DNA of 64,000 nucleotides from Chloroflexota bacterium (GCA_004297775.1 SCUE01000035.1:62001-126000), one strand, 5' to 3'; positions 41,869-51,112 are shown, numbered from the stretch's first letter. Numbers and translations are program-made. Notes: generated by a model not told the origin, from the letters alone.

Positions 41869-42507
41869 ATGAGCAGCGATCCCTCCGCGCCCGTGGCGCA
41901 GACCGTCCCGGTTTTCGACAACCTGCGACCACACAAGGTCGTCGCCGAACCCGCGACACACGAAGGCCGGGAGGCGCTGCGGGTCACCGACGCCGTCGTG
42001 GACGGGGGCGAAGGGAACGAGGACCGGCTCGTCGTCCTGGAGGGGAGCGACTTCGGCGACGGGACCATCGAGGTCGAGGTGAGTGGCGAGCCCGGCCTCG
42101 GGGCCTTCGGCCAAGCGCGGGGGTTCGTCGGCGTGGCGTTCCGCGTCGCCGCTGACGTGTCGAGCTTCGAGGCGTTCTACCTGCGGCCGACCAACGGCCG
42201 GGCGTCGGACCAGGTCCGCCGCAACCACTCCGTCCAGTACATCTCCTTCCCCGATTACCCGTGGCACCGATCGCGGCAGGAGACACCGGAGAAGTACGAG
42301 TCGTACTGCGACCTGATTCCCGGCGCCTGGACCCGGGTGCGGATCGAGGTCCGGGGCGAGGCCGCGCGGCTCTACGTGCACGGCAACGAGCAGCCGAACT
42401 TGCTGGTCGACGACCTCAAGCTTGGGGCGCGCACCGGCCTGCTCGGCCTATGGATCGGCCCGGGGACGCTCGCCCACTTCGCGAACCTTCGGGTCACGCG
42501 GGGGTAG
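41869..42507 (+). CDS. Concanavalin/LamG-like jelly-roll protein (DUF1080-like)
   Basis: A 212-residue single-domain protein with the pattern of 3-keto-disaccharide hydrolase/DUF1080 or LamG beta-sandwiches: LVVLEGSDFGDGTIEVEVSG, RGFVGVAFRVAADVSSFEAF, YLRPTNGRASDQVRRNHSVQ and GLLGLWIGPGTLAHFANLRV. No signal peptide, so it is probably cytoplasmic. Such domains bind or process carbohydrates; catalytic residues cannot be assigned. It is monocistronic here. Confidence 0.75.
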   Translation: MSSDPSAPVAQTVPVFDNLRPHKVVAEPATHEGREALRVTDAVVDGGEGNEDRLVVLEGSDFGDGTIEVEVSGEPGLGAFGQARGFVGVAFRVAADVSSFEAFYLRPTNGRASDQVRRNHSVQYISFPDYPWHRSRQETPEKYESYCDLIPGAWTRVRIEVRGEAARLYVHGNEQPNLLVDDLKLGARTGLLGLWIGPGTLAHFANLRVTRG

Positions 42508-43026
42508 CGCCAAGACCGCGAGCCGCGACCAGGCGTCCACGCCGCCGCGGCTGCCGACCGAGCCCGTAGGCGTCCCCGCCTCGTTCCGGACCGTGCTTGA
42601 CGTCCCTATAGAAATCAAGAAGAACCGGCTCATACACATGGAGGAAGCGACTTCCCCGAATGATGAGCCGGTTTCTTGGCTAGCTGGCGAACAGGCCTAG
42701 CTGCCCTTCGGGTACCGCCCTCAACCGCGGCTTCGGCCGCCGAACTATGTGGGCCAACTCATCCAGCGTCACGATCTTGCCGTTCGATGGTGCGGTCACT
42801 GGCGCGGGTACTACTGCGTATTCCGAGCTCAGCGGAATACGCACCTGGCAGAATGGATCGCTGGCGAGGTGAACCGTTAGCGGGCAGGCCGATGGAAACA
42901 GCTCCTGGACCGGGCGTCCGAGCGGTTCGAGGCTGCGCTCACTCCGGGCACGTGGAAGGGATTGGTGCTCGCCAAGGAAGTGAGCTTCAACCTGAGTTCA
43001 CCCCGGCAGGTAGAGAGGGGCTTTGA
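42508..43026. other. Gene-poor stretch
   Basis: About 520 bp with no convincing gene. It contains a long hairpin (42623-42673). One plus-strand frame has protein-like pieces around 42900-43010 (RWKQLLDRASERFEAAL) interrupted by a stop, so it may be the relic of a lost gene. It marks the left border of the defence island. Confidence 0.4.
42623..42673. repeat. Long inverted repeat (hairpin)
   Basis: AACCGGCTCAT (42623-42633) and ATGAGCCGGTT (42663-42673) are a perfect 11-bp inverted repeat, extendable with a 2-nt bulge; the loop holds a second small palindrome (GGAAG/CTTCC). No T-run follows. It could be a small mobile-element relic or an RNA structure. Confidence 0.5.
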
Positions 43027-43545
43027 CTATCCCTCTTCGGGCCGAGCGGCTTGCTCATGGGCCAGGTCTGCCAAGGTCCGGGTCCGAATGGTCTCCAGCG
43101 CCTCGGAGGACCACCCCAGCACATCGCGCAGAAACACCGCTGGCAACATCACGCGCACTCTGGCCCGAAATCGCTCGGCGATGGCGGTCGGATCGGTGAA
43201 ATCGCGGTCGCTGGACACGAAGACGTCCACGTCGCCATCGAGCAGAGCCACAGCGATCGGCACGTCTTTCTCACTACGGACGAGATCGAGGTTGTAACGC
43301 ACGTCGCTGGCGGAGGGCATCGGCAACTCTCGGTAGTGAGAGCTATCCAGGAAAAACCGGAGGGCTTCGGTTTGGGCGGGAGTGGTGAGATGCCGCCCGG
43401 CCTCCACGATCACCTGGAGAGGGAGAACGAGATCGAAGAATTCGCCCAGGGCCGCCCGCATGACCTCGTGGGGCCACCGGGGTAGCCGAGTTCCGGCGAT
43501 GAGGACGTTGGCATCCAGCGCAACTCGCAGCCTACGCTGCGCCAT
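43027..43545 (-). CDS. PIN-domain protein (toxin candidate)
   Basis: A 172-residue PIN-fold protein with RVALDANVLIAGTRLPRWPH (first Asp), VIVEAGRHLTTP (Glu) and VDVFVSSDRDFTDPTAIAER (late Asp residues). It is longer than VapC and closer to the PIN group that pairs with Phd-like antitoxins. Its start overlaps the end of the antitoxin gene by 14 bases. Expected to be an RNase toxin; the target is unknown. Confidence 0.82.
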   Translation of the reverse strand: MAQRRLRVALDANVLIAGTRLPRWPHEVMRAALGEFFDLVLPLQVIVEAGRHLTTPAQTEALRFFLDSSHYRELPMPSASDVRYNLDLVRSEKDVPIAVALLDGDVDVFVSSDRDFTDPTAIAERFRARVRVMLPAVFLRDVLGWSSEALETIRTRTLADLAHEQAARPEEG

Positions 43546-43837
43546 AGCGCTCGCGGTACAGCTCGTCGCGGGTGCGCTTCACCGCGGCGACGATCTCCTG
43601 TTCGGTGGGTTCCGGGCCGCTCGCCCCGCCAGCTGCTTCGACTGCCAGCCGGCTGAATTGAGCGGCCCGCTCGTCGCGCTGGACCCGCTCGATGAGAGCG
43701 AAGTCGGCCAGGCTCACGACCGCCACGAACGGCTGACCCTGCTTGTCGACGATCACCGACTCCCCGGAGTACCGGACTCGATCGGTCAACTCTGCAAAGC
43801 GCGCCCGCGCTTCACGAGCCGACACATGCTTCGCCAA
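43532..43837 (-). CDS. Phd/YefM-type antitoxin
   Basis: A 101-residue antitoxin: HVSAREARARFAELTDRVRY and SVIVDKQGQPFVAVVSLADF form the Phd/YefM DNA-binding fold; the C-terminal helix (EQEIVAAVKRTRDELYRERYG) would bind the PIN protein encoded next. TTG 43837 was chosen because GGAGGAGG is 5 nt upstream; the frame opens further upstream at 43912. A perfect inverted repeat lies 26 bp before the start, consistent with autoregulation. Confidence 0.8.
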   Translation of the reverse strand: MAKHVSAREARARFAELTDRVRYSGESVIVDKQGQPFVAVVSLADFALIERVQRDERAAQFSRLAVEAAGGASGPEPTEQEIVAAVKRTRDELYRERYGAA

Positions 43838-43862
43838 TGTATCCTCCTCCCTTCGGGACGTA

Positions 43863-43879
43863 GTGTACCCATTGTACAC
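43863..43879. promoter_or_regulatory. Inverted repeat upstream of the antitoxin, likely operator
   Basis: GTGTAC (43863-43868) and GTACAC (43874-43879) are perfect arms with a 5-bp spacer. On the minus strand the site includes TACAAT, a good -10 hexamer, so repressor binding would block the promoter of the antitoxin-PIN operon. Confidence 0.55.
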
Positions 43880-43915
43880 AGTAATCGGGGCAAGAAATCT
43901 CTCACTTGACAAACG

Positions 43916-44056
43916 CTATTCCTCATCATCGAGGCCGGTCTGCACGAGCCGCGGGTTCGTGACGAGCACGTCCACGCCCTCGCGGACGCGCATGCTGACC
44001 CAGTCCTCGCGACGTTCGGCTGGGACGGTGTCGGCCTTGAGCACGGCGACTGCCGT
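43916..44056 (-). pseudogene. Superfamily 2 helicase fragment
   Basis: About 46 codons reading AVLKADTVPAERREDWVSMR and VREGVDVLVTNPRLVQTGLD before a premature stop. This is an internal piece of a large DEAD/SNF2-like helicase (the NPRLVQTGLDL segment near motif V). Both flanks are missing, so it is a relic of a deleted defence or phage-related gene. Confidence 0.6.
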
Positions 44057-44069
44057 TCAGCGACGGCAA

Positions 44070-44130
44070 GAAGACATCGTGACGGCCCATTTGCACGACT
44101 ACGCTGCGTAGCTCAATGGGCTCCTGGATG
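44070..44130. repeat. Imperfect 61-bp duplication of part of the HNH gene
   Basis: This segment matches 45017-45077 with about 6 mismatches. In the HNH gene it encodes QEPAELRSVVVQMGRHDVFL; here it is stranded between the HicA remnant and the helicase fragment and its frame is broken. Confidence 0.7.
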
Positions 44131-44380
44131 CGCATTCCGACGAAATCGACACCATCGGTCGACGGTCACCCCGGCCTGATCGAGCGCCCTGGGTTAGGCT
44201 CTTTCGCTTCAGGGTCACACCCGCGTGCTGGGGGACTGTGACACGGCCGGACTTGACGGGATACCTGAGTTGAACGTGGTTTCCTCGCTGGTCGTGCGCG
44301 AACCAGCCGTCTCGACACAGCGCCCGGAGTAAGTCTTCGGCCGTGATCCGTGATATTCGATCGCTCACGGGTCGGAACAT
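44113..44380 (-). pseudogene. HicA-type toxin with a frameshift
   Basis: ATG 44380 opens a HicA double-stranded-RNA-binding-like toxin: RITAEDLLRALCRDGWFAHD, then QRGNHVQLRYPVKSGRVTVP and QHAGVTLKRKSL. The expected last helix (ALDQAGVTVDRW) continues in a different frame, displaced by one base near 44200. After it the sequence runs into the duplicated HNH piece. No HicB gene is present. The conserved His in GNHVQL is intact, but the product is probably unstable. Confidence 0.6.
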
Positions 44381-44395
44381 AGAGTCCTTGCCTGG

Positions 44396-45079
44396 TTGGC
44401 GCGAAGCGACCTCAAGAAACGGACTCCCGGCGGGCGCGTCCGGGACGCACATCTCTACGTGAAGCTACCGTCCGGGTTCTGGACTAACGGATGGATCGCC
44501 GTCCTCTCCGGGCCGGCGGTAGCAATGCTCCTTGTTATCTTGAGGCGAGCCGGCAAGAATCCTGGCAAGACGGTTTGGATCTCGCCGACCGAAGCCGATC
44601 TGCATTTCGGGCTTTCGGAGGACACGCGGAGCGCTGGTTTCAGAGGGCTGGCCAGCTACGGGCTGCTCTCGATTCGTCGTCGTTCGGTCAACCGCGACGA
44701 CTTCGATTGGCGGCGCATGCGGAACGTGTGTCAGTTGAACATCAGGGCCTTCGAGCACCATCCGGGGGAGGTGCCTGAATGGGAGGCTCCCGACGATGAG
44801 GGCAAGGACGGACAGCCGAGAAGACGTCGGCGTTGGAGTTTTACGTCAACGATCGGTGTATCGGGATCGATGAAGACAGGGTTGCACCCTCGATCATGTG
44901 TTGGGGTCCGTTTGGCCACGGCACAATCTTGCCATCGACCGTCGCGTCGAAACGCGGGCCACGGAGGCGGTCGCTCGCGAGGTATTCGTAGATGTCGTTG
45001 TCCCTGCTCAGCGGGAGGAAGACATCGTGGCGTCCCATTTGCACGACCACGCTGCGTAGCTCAGCAGGCTCCTGGATGA
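44396..45079 (+). pseudogene. C-terminal fragment of a winged-helix-like protein
   Basis: The first 145 or so residues of the frame are protein-like (HLYVKLPSGFWTNGWIAVLS, LASYGLLSIRRRSVNRDDFD, LNIRAFEHHPGEVPEWEAPD). They resemble the second half of the protein at 6180-7445, whose first half is missing here. Past about 44840 the frame is only a shadow of the convergent HNH gene. TTG 44396 is the first start-like codon. Probably a truncated relic. Confidence 0.5.
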
Positions 45080-45839
45080 GCACAATTTGACGGAAGGATC
45101 GATCGCGAGCCCCGTTGGTCGTGCTGAACGGCTTGATGATGGCGTCCTTCGGATGAGTGATCTGATCGCGGACGGGTCGGAGATCGCGGCGAAGGATGTA
45201 CGGGTAACCAAACGCGGCGAAGGCCACGAGGTATGCGGACCGGAGCCAGCCGACGGACGTAACTTCCGGGTCGTTGGCTTTGGTGAACGCGAGTCGGAAG
45301 TGGAACCCATCCCAACCGCCCTGGTCGGCCATGTGCGCGAGCTGCTCCTCCCAGGCACGTTGCGCTTCAGGCCGTGAGTGCTTCGGCAGACCGACCATCT
45401 TGATTGCCCCGTCGACCCGTCCGACGTCGACCATCGCGCCACTCAGCTCGGGACGATCGGGCACCTCGATCCGTGCACGGAGCGGCCGACTCGTGTTTCC
45501 GGCGACGAAATCTAGGAACGCCTCATTCCCATGCATCTCGTCGTCGAGAGTGTGGCCGGCGCCGCTGTTGCAGTCTTTGCACGTGAGCGCCACCACCCGG
45601 CCGCCCAGGCTTCTCGGCGGCGCGTGCTCCAACGCAAGAACATCGGCCGAAAGCGCTTGCCGCGGCCATCCTTTGACGCAGAGCGGGCATACATAGAGGC
45701 CGCGAAGATCGTCGCGGAGGTACTGCGCAATTGCGCGCGCGCCCCGTTCGAATAGCGCGGCTCGGCGATGCGCTCCGCGTCCAGCCATCGGCGAGACTCC
45801 AAGGCGTCGCCACAGATCCTGGCCAAATGGTTTCGGCAT
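44841..45839 (-). CDS. HNH endonuclease-domain protein
   Basis: A 332-residue protein with an HNH module (residues about 45-100): YVCPLCVKGWPRQALSADVL, LALEHAPPRSLGGRVVALTC and KDCNSGAG, with two CxxC pairs and the catalytic EH. The 230-residue C-terminal part is unknown (FHFRLAFTKANDPEVTSVGW, VVVQMGRHDVFLPL). It lies divergently next to a type III restriction-modification pair, so a defence function (nicking or restricting foreign DNA) is plausible but not shown. A 61-bp piece of it is duplicated at 44070. ATG 45839 is chosen; the frame extends upstream without support. Confidence 0.75.
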   Translation of the reverse strand: MPKPFGQDLWRRLGVSPMAGRGAHRRAALFERGARAIAQYLRDDLRGLYVCPLCVKGWPRQALSADVLALEHAPPRSLGGRVVALTCKDCNSGAGHTLDDEMHGNEAFLDFVAGNTSRPLRARIEVPDRPELSGAMVDVGRVDGAIKMVGLPKHSRPEAQRAWEEQLAHMADQGGWDGFHFRLAFTKANDPEVTSVGWLRSAYLVAFAAFGYPYILRRDLRPVRDQITHPKDAIIKPFSTTNGARDRSFRQIVLIQEPAELRSVVVQMGRHDVFLPLSRDNDIYEYLASDRLRGPRFDATVDGKIVPWPNGPQHMIEGATLSSSIPIHRSLT

Positions 45840-46005
45840 CCACCGATAATACGCCCCACCGAATGAATACTGCGCTGGTGTTGTGGAGTTGGGCCGATGA
45901 TCGATAGTACGCCGATCGCCACAGTCAATAATGTGGCCGGTCGCACGAACCAGGCGCGCGGGCGGGCTCAGCACGCGCGGTTCTCCCCAAGGCGCGGAGG
46001 GATGG

Positions 46006-47703
46006 ATGCCGGACTTCGAAGGCCGTCTAGAACTGACCTGGACGAACAAGCATCTTCGCCTGCTCGCCCAGGATGACGGTCGCTATGAGTGGGTTACGCC
46101 GCCGGACTACCGAGTCGCGGAGGTTCGTCTGCTGCGCGATGTCGGCAAGGTCGGCGCGGTCGCGCCGGACGCGGATCGGGCCAGGGACAACCTGCTGATC
46201 CAGGGCGACGCCCTCAGCGCGTTGACGAGCCTGATCGAGTTGCCGGAGTTCGCCGAACAGCTCGTCGGTCGAGTGAAGCTGGCGTACCTCGACCCGCCGT
46301 TCAACACCCAACAGTCGTTCATGCACTACGACGATGCGCTGGAACACTCGGTCTGGCTGACGATGATGCGAGACCGGCTCGCGCAGGTGAAGACGCTGGT
46401 GGCGCCCGACGGTTCGGTGTGGGTGCACTGCGATGACAGCGAGCAGGCGTATCTCAAGGTGATGATGGACGAGATGTTTGGGCGGGAGAACTTCGTCGCT
46501 TCAGTCATCTGGGAGAAGACCGACAGCCCGCGGATGGACGCCGACTACTTCTCTGGCCGCCACGACACCATCCTCGTCTACCGGAAGTCCGCGGCACTCA
46601 GGATTCGACGCCTGGGCGACAGCAACGACGTTCCGAGGCACTACAGCCGCACCGATGAGCACGGGCGCCGCTACTACACCAAGCCCCTGCGCGCCATGGG
46701 AGGGCAAGGATCTACCCGAAAGGCCCGTCCCACCCTGTACTACCCCCTGGTTGCGCCGGATGGCACGGAGGTCTACCCGAAGTTGCAGGACGGTCAGGAC
46801 GGGGCCTGGCGGTGGAACCCGCAGAAGTGCGAGCGCGACAAGGATCTCATCGAATGGATTCGCGGGCGCGGTGGGTGGGTCCCTTACTTCCGCATCTATG
46901 CCAGCGCCCTGACGCTACGGCCGCCTGAAACGATCTGGTTCCACACGGAGGTTGGCTCCACGCGAACCTCGGCCAGAGAAGTCAAGGCGCTGACCGGAGG
47001 TACGAGCTTCGCGACCCCGAAGCCCGAAGCCCTGATCGCTCGTATCGTCGCGCTTGCCAGCGACGAGGACGACGTCGTGCTCGACTGCTTCCTCGGATCG
47101 GGAACGACCGCGGCCGTGGCTCACAAGATGGGACGCCGGTGGATCGGCATCGAACGCAGCGCCGAGACGCTCGATACCTTCGCGGTGCCCCGGCTCACGA
47201 AGGTCGTCGAGGGGAAGGATCCCGGCGGAGTGTCCGGCGTCGCTCCGTGGCTCGGCGGTGGCGGATTCCGCGTGCTCGAGGTCGCGCCGTCGATGTTCGC
47301 GGCCGAGGGCGGCGAGGTCTTCCTGAGCGAGTGGGTGACGAACGGTAAGCTCGCCGAGGTGACCGCCGCGCAGCTCCACTACGAGTACGAACATACGCCG
47401 CCATTCTGCGGGCGCCGGGGGCGCTCCCGGCTGGCGGCGATCGACGGTCTCGTGACCGAGGATGTCGCTCGACTGCTCGTGAATGCGCTGGCCGAGGACG
47501 ATCGATTGGTGCTCTGTGGCACGTCCGTCGATCCGGCGGCGCGCGACCTGCTTCGTGCGCAACGGCCAGGATCGACGGTGCGGAAAGTTCCGCAGGCGAT
47601 CGTGCGGAGCTACCGGGAGAGCGCGAGGCGGCGTCCCGGCACGGCTCCAGACCCGAACGCCAACGGGCGGAGCGAGCCGGTCGCCGCGGCGGCGCCGTCG
47701 TGA
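46006..47703 (+). CDS. mod: Type III restriction-modification DNA methyltransferase (Mod)
   Basis: A 565-residue adenine-specific methyltransferase of the beta class: the catalytic motif IV LAYLDPPFNTQQSF comes before the S-adenosylmethionine motif I VVLDCFLGSGTTAAVAHKMG, with the target-recognition region between them. The C-terminal 190 or so residues are variable. ATG 46006 has GGAGG just upstream. Its stop overlaps the Res start as GTGA. Type III Mod subunits define the recognition site and modify one strand; the site cannot be predicted here. Confidence 0.92.
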   Translation: MPDFEGRLELTWTNKHLRLLAQDDGRYEWVTPPDYRVAEVRLLRDVGKVGAVAPDADRARDNLLIQGDALSALTSLIELPEFAEQLVGRVKLAYLDPPFNTQQSFMHYDDALEHSVWLTMMRDRLAQVKTLVAPDGSVWVHCDDSEQAYLKVMMDEMFGRENFVASVIWEKTDSPRMDADYFSGRHDTILVYRKSAALRIRRLGDSNDVPRHYSRTDEHGRRYYTKPLRAMGGQGSTRKARPTLYYPLVAPDGTEVYPKLQDGQDGAWRWNPQKCERDKDLIEWIRGRGGWVPYFRIYASALTLRPPETIWFHTEVGSTRTSAREVKALTGGTSFATPKPEALIARIVALASDEDDVVLDCFLGSGTTAAVAHKMGRRWIGIERSAETLDTFAVPRLTKVVEGKDPGGVSGVAPWLGGGGFRVLEVAPSMFAAEGGEVFLSEWVTNGKLAEVTAAQLHYEYEHTPPFCGRRGRSRLAAIDGLVTEDVARLLVNALAEDDRLVLCGTSVDPAARDLLRAQRPGSTVRKVPQAIVRSYRESARRRPGTAPDPNANGRSEPVAAAAPS

Positions 47704-50177
47704 TGCTCGTCGGGACGACGGCCGACCCGATCGACCAGGACCGCATCGAGGCGATTGCGGCGCGGCTCGACCTGCGCGAGCCGAACAAGGACGCGCTGGC
47801 GAGCATCGTCTATGAGATCGCGCAGCACTACGACATCGATCGCGAGCCGCCACCCTTCGAGGCGGTGGTCGACAGCGCGACCGGCGTGGGCAAGACCTAC
47901 ATCCTGGCGGCCGCGATCGAGTACCTCGCCGGGGACGGCGTTCGGAACTTCGCGGTCATCGCTCCGGGCCGTACGATCCTGGACAAGACGGTCGCCAATT
48001 TCACGCCAGGGCACCCGAAGAGCCTGCTCGGCGGGATGGAAGCGCGGCCGCTCGTCATCACGAGCGAGAACTTCGCGACTGCGGTTATGCGCGCGGCGAT
48101 GGACGATCCCGAGCAGGTGAAGCTATTCATCTTCACCGTTCAGGCGCTGACCAAGCCGCAAACGACGCTCGGACGGCGGACGCACAAGTTCCAGGAGGGG
48201 CTCGGCGAGGCGTTCTACGCCCATCTACAGGGGCTCGACGACCTGACCGTGTTCGCCGACGAGCATCACACCTACTATGGGCCAGCGTTCTCCGGCGCGG
48301 TGCGCGACCTGCGCCCGCGCGTCCTGATCGGGCTGACGGCGACGCCCCACAGCCGGACGCCACCCGACCAGATCATCTACCGCTACCCGCTGGCCGCGGC
48401 CATCGCCGACCGGCTGGTCAAGACGCCGGTCCTGGTGGGGCGAAAGGACGATCGAGCGGACCCAGGGACCAAGCTACTCGACGGCGTGAGGCTGTTGGAG
48501 GTCAAGGAGCAGCTCATCGCGCGGTGGTGCGCCGAGACCGGCGAGAAGCCGATCGCGCCGGTGATGCTCGTGATCGCGCCGAAGATCGAGGAGGCCAACG
48601 AGATCGAGGCGATCGTCGGCGACGCATCGTTCGCCGGCGGGCGTTACGCGGGCAAGGTGCTGACCGTGCATTCGCAGGCGCCGGACGAAGCGCTGGCGGC
48701 GCTGGAGAAGCTGGAGGAACCGGGCAACCTCTATCGCATCGTCGTCTCGGTCGGGATGCTGAAGGAAGGTTGGGACGTCAAGAACGTCTACGTGATCGCG
48801 TCGCTGCGGGCGTCGGTCTCGGAGATCCTGACCGAGCAGACGCTGGGTCGCGGCCTTCGGCTGCCGTTCGGGCGCTACACCGGCGTCGAGATGCTCGACA
48901 CGCTCGAGGTGCTCGGCCACGAGAAGTATGAGGAGCTACTGCGCAGGGCGAACGTCCTCAACCAGCAGTTCATCGATCGCCGAACCCGCGCAGTGCTTCG
49001 CCGCGACGCGGCCGGAAGGCTCGTGTCGGTACCGGAGACGTCCGATGTCGGCGTGCCGATCGCGGTCGCTCCGGAAGGCGCGGCCGCGGTTTCGGACGCG
49101 GCCGGCGCACCAGTCGCGGCGGCCAGGGTTGCCAGCGTCGAGGAGCACACCGCGCGGGCGCAAGATCAGTTGGCGAGGCTCCAAGTCGAGCTTCCCCGGC
49201 GGCCCGATCTTCCCCCGTTACGCATCCCGCTGCTGAGGATGACGATGGTGACGAGCGAGTTCTCGTTGGCCGACATCACCGATCTCGATCCGTTCCGCAA
49301 GCTCGGCGAGAGCATCGCGGCCGATCCCACGGGCGCCTTGCGCCGCGTCGCCGTGAGCGCTCGAATCGTCGAAGGAGCGGATGGCCTGCGGCGCACCGAG
49401 CTCGTGACGACGCGAGCGGTCGACGCGGTGTCGTCGCCGGCGGCGCTGCTGCCGCTGGAGAACGCGCAGGCAACGATCGTCAGCCACCTGCTGAACGCGT
49501 CGGTGGTGACCGGTCGGATGAACCAGCGGCGGCCGGCCGGTCTGATCGTGGACGCGTTCGTCCGTGGACTGGGAGGTCAGGCCGAGAAGGTCCTGAGTGG
49601 GTACCTCGATCGGGCGGGGGCAGCGCTCGTGCAACTCGTTACCGAGGAGCAGCGCAGGTTCGCCGTCAAGCCCTCGTATGGAGAGGTCGTGGAGTTGGCG
49701 GAACTCCGACCGGTCCGGCTTGGCCGCCCGGAGACGAGTCAGGACCGATTCGGCGCGTTCCGGAAGGGTGTCGGGTACGAGGGCTTCCGAAAGTCGCTGT
49801 ACGCGCAGGACTGGTTCGACTCCGCCCCGGAGCGGGCGCTGGCCAATTTGCTTGACGACGATGAGGCGATCGATCGGTGGGCACGGCTCCAGATCGACGA
49901 CCTGCCGATCCTGTGGACCGGCGCTCGCGAGTACAACCCGGACTTCGTGGCGGTCGACAAGGGTGGCGCCCACTGGGTCATCGAGGTCAAGATGGACCGG
50001 GAGCGGGCGAGCGCCGACGTGCGGGGCAAGCGCGACGCGGCGCGCCGGTGGGCGAACTACGTGAGCGCCGACGAGAAGGTCGAGGGAGCGAATTGGTGCT
50101 ACCTGCTCATTTTCGAGGAGGACCTGGAAACGGTGAAGGGGTCGTGGGAGGCGTTGCGGAAACTGGGCGGATGTTAG
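47700..50177 (+). CDS. res: Type III restriction endonuclease subunit (Res)
   Basis: An 825-residue helicase-nuclease. Walker A SATGVGKTYILAAA, DEAH-type motif VFADEHHTYYGPAF, IGLTATPHSRTPPD and EQTLGRGLRLPFGRY are intact. Near the C-terminus, EYNPDFVAVDKGGAHWVIEV followed by KMDRERAS is a PD-(D/E)xK nuclease site. It is coupled to the upstream Mod gene. Type III Res cleaves DNA after ATP-driven travel between two head-to-head unmodified sites. No sign of disruption. Confidence 0.92.
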   Translation: MMLVGTTADPIDQDRIEAIAARLDLREPNKDALASIVYEIAQHYDIDREPPPFEAVVDSATGVGKTYILAAAIEYLAGDGVRNFAVIAPGRTILDKTVANFTPGHPKSLLGGMEARPLVITSENFATAVMRAAMDDPEQVKLFIFTVQALTKPQTTLGRRTHKFQEGLGEAFYAHLQGLDDLTVFADEHHTYYGPAFSGAVRDLRPRVLIGLTATPHSRTPPDQIIYRYPLAAAIADRLVKTPVLVGRKDDRADPGTKLLDGVRLLEVKEQLIARWCAETGEKPIAPVMLVIAPKIEEANEIEAIVGDASFAGGRYAGKVLTVHSQAPDEALAALEKLEEPGNLYRIVVSVGMLKEGWDVKNVYVIASLRASVSEILTEQTLGRGLRLPFGRYTGVEMLDTLEVLGHEKYEELLRRANVLNQQFIDRRTRAVLRRDAAGRLVSVPETSDVGVPIAVAPEGAAAVSDAAGAPVAAARVASVEEHTARAQDQLARLQVELPRRPDLPPLRIPLLRMTMVTSEFSLADITDLDPFRKLGESIAADPTGALRRVAVSARIVEGADGLRRTELVTTRAVDAVSSPAALLPLENAQATIVSHLLNASVVTGRMNQRRPAGLIVDAFVRGLGGQAEKVLSGYLDRAGAALVQLVTEEQRRFAVKPSYGEVVELAELRPVRLGRPETSQDRFGAFRKGVGYEGFRKSLYAQDWFDSAPERALANLLDDDEAIDRWARLQIDDLPILWTGAREYNPDFVAVDKGGAHWVIEVKMDRERASADVRGKRDAARRWANYVSADEKVEGANWCYLLIFEEDLETVKGSWEALRKLGGC

Positions 50178-50284
50178 GAACTGAGCGGGCAGAGTCCCTC
50201 GCGAGTTCGCGGCTCCTCCTCCAAGGACGGCCCGCTGGTTCGGTGACACCAACGCGATCCGCCAGCCTCTCTCCAACAATCGGC

Positions 50285-50619
50285 GACCCGAATCTCGGGT
50301 ACGCCTACTGCGCAGGTTCATCACGGCGCCGCCTGGCTTAAGCTCGAAAACTCGTAGGAGTAGCAGGGATACGCGCCTGCCCCCGCCGACGCGCCCGCCA
50401 GCACCCGCCCGCGGACGGCGCTTATCAGCCACGCGGAGGATGATCAGGATATTGCCAACAAATTGACCGATCTCTTGCTCGCGGCGCTTCATCTGGACGT
50501 CTCAGAGGTTCGCTGCACACCGGTACCTGGACACCAGCTCCCCTTTGGGACCAACATCGCCGTCCAACTGAGGAACGACATCGGCGTCAGCGCCGTCGTG
50601 CTCGCGACAATATACGGAC
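50285..50619 (+). pseudogene. Truncated copy of the TIR-domain gene
   Basis: This stretch matches about 53585-53870 of the intact TIR gene at roughly 85 percent identity by eye. It encodes LTDLLLAALHLDVSEVRCTP and VPGHQLPFGTNIAVQLRNDI, then breaks before the catalytic Glu helix. Stops and frame changes occur before it. About 50 bp later the DUF6932 gene begins. It indicates that a new cassette was inserted into, or beside, a duplicated TIR gene. Confidence 0.75.
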
Positions 50620-50668
50620 ACCGGCGACCGCGCGGCGTCGTCGAGTACCACTACGAAACTGTTGTGAT

Positions 50669-51112
50669 ATGATTCTGCCGTTCGAGCCTTCGACCGGACT
50701 GCTGCCGTCCGGGATCCACGAGGCGACCTGGGAGGAGTTCGTGGCGCGCTTCGGGTGGACGCCCCACCGGCTGGCGTTGCTCGCCGGGCTCAAAGCGGCG
50801 CTCGACGCGCTGCGATCGGCGGGTTGTCGACGGGCCTACATCGACGGCAGTTTCGTGACCGCCAGAGAAGTGCCGGGGGACTTCGACGGCTGCTGGGAGG
50901 TGGAGTACGTGAATCTGGCCCGGCTCGATTCCGTGCTCAAGACGTTCGCCAACTTGCGGGAGGCGCAGAAGCGCGCGTACGGCGGCGAGCTGTTCCCGGC
51001 CGATGCGCCGGCCGCCCCGGACGGCACCAACTTCCTCCATTTCTTCCAGCGCGACAGGACCACCGGCGCCGCGAAGGGGATCGTTGCCATCGATCTGGGA
51101 GGCTTAGCGTGA
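50669..51112 (+). CDS. DUF6932 protein (nucleotidyltransferase-like)
   Basis: A 147-residue protein with RRAYIDGSFVTAREVPGDFD and GCWEVEYVN: the GS-x(n)-D-x-D pattern of the minimal nucleotidyltransferase fold, as in DUF6932 (annotated from memory). These genes are commonly followed by an XRE protein, and the pair behaves like a toxin-antitoxin-type module. Here too the next gene begins with an XRE antitoxin domain and overlaps as GTGA (51109-51112). The nucleotide transferred and the target are unknown. Confidence 0.75.
   Translation: MILPFEPSTGLLPSGIHEATWEEFVARFGWTPHRLALLAGLKAALDALRSAGCRRAYIDGSFVTAREVPGDFDGCWEVEYVNLARLDSVLKTFANLREAQKRAYGGELFPADAPAAPDGTNFLHFFQRDRTTGAAKGIVAIDLGGLA

Noticed and set aside
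41643..42068. Minus-strand frame upstream of the jelly-roll gene
   Set aside because: Low-complexity Ser/Arg/Pro sequence opposite a better-supported gene, no motif.
42676..43026. Plus-strand 116-residue frame before the PIN gene
   Set aside because: No ribosome binding site or domain, and the most protein-like pieces lie in a different frame broken by a stop.
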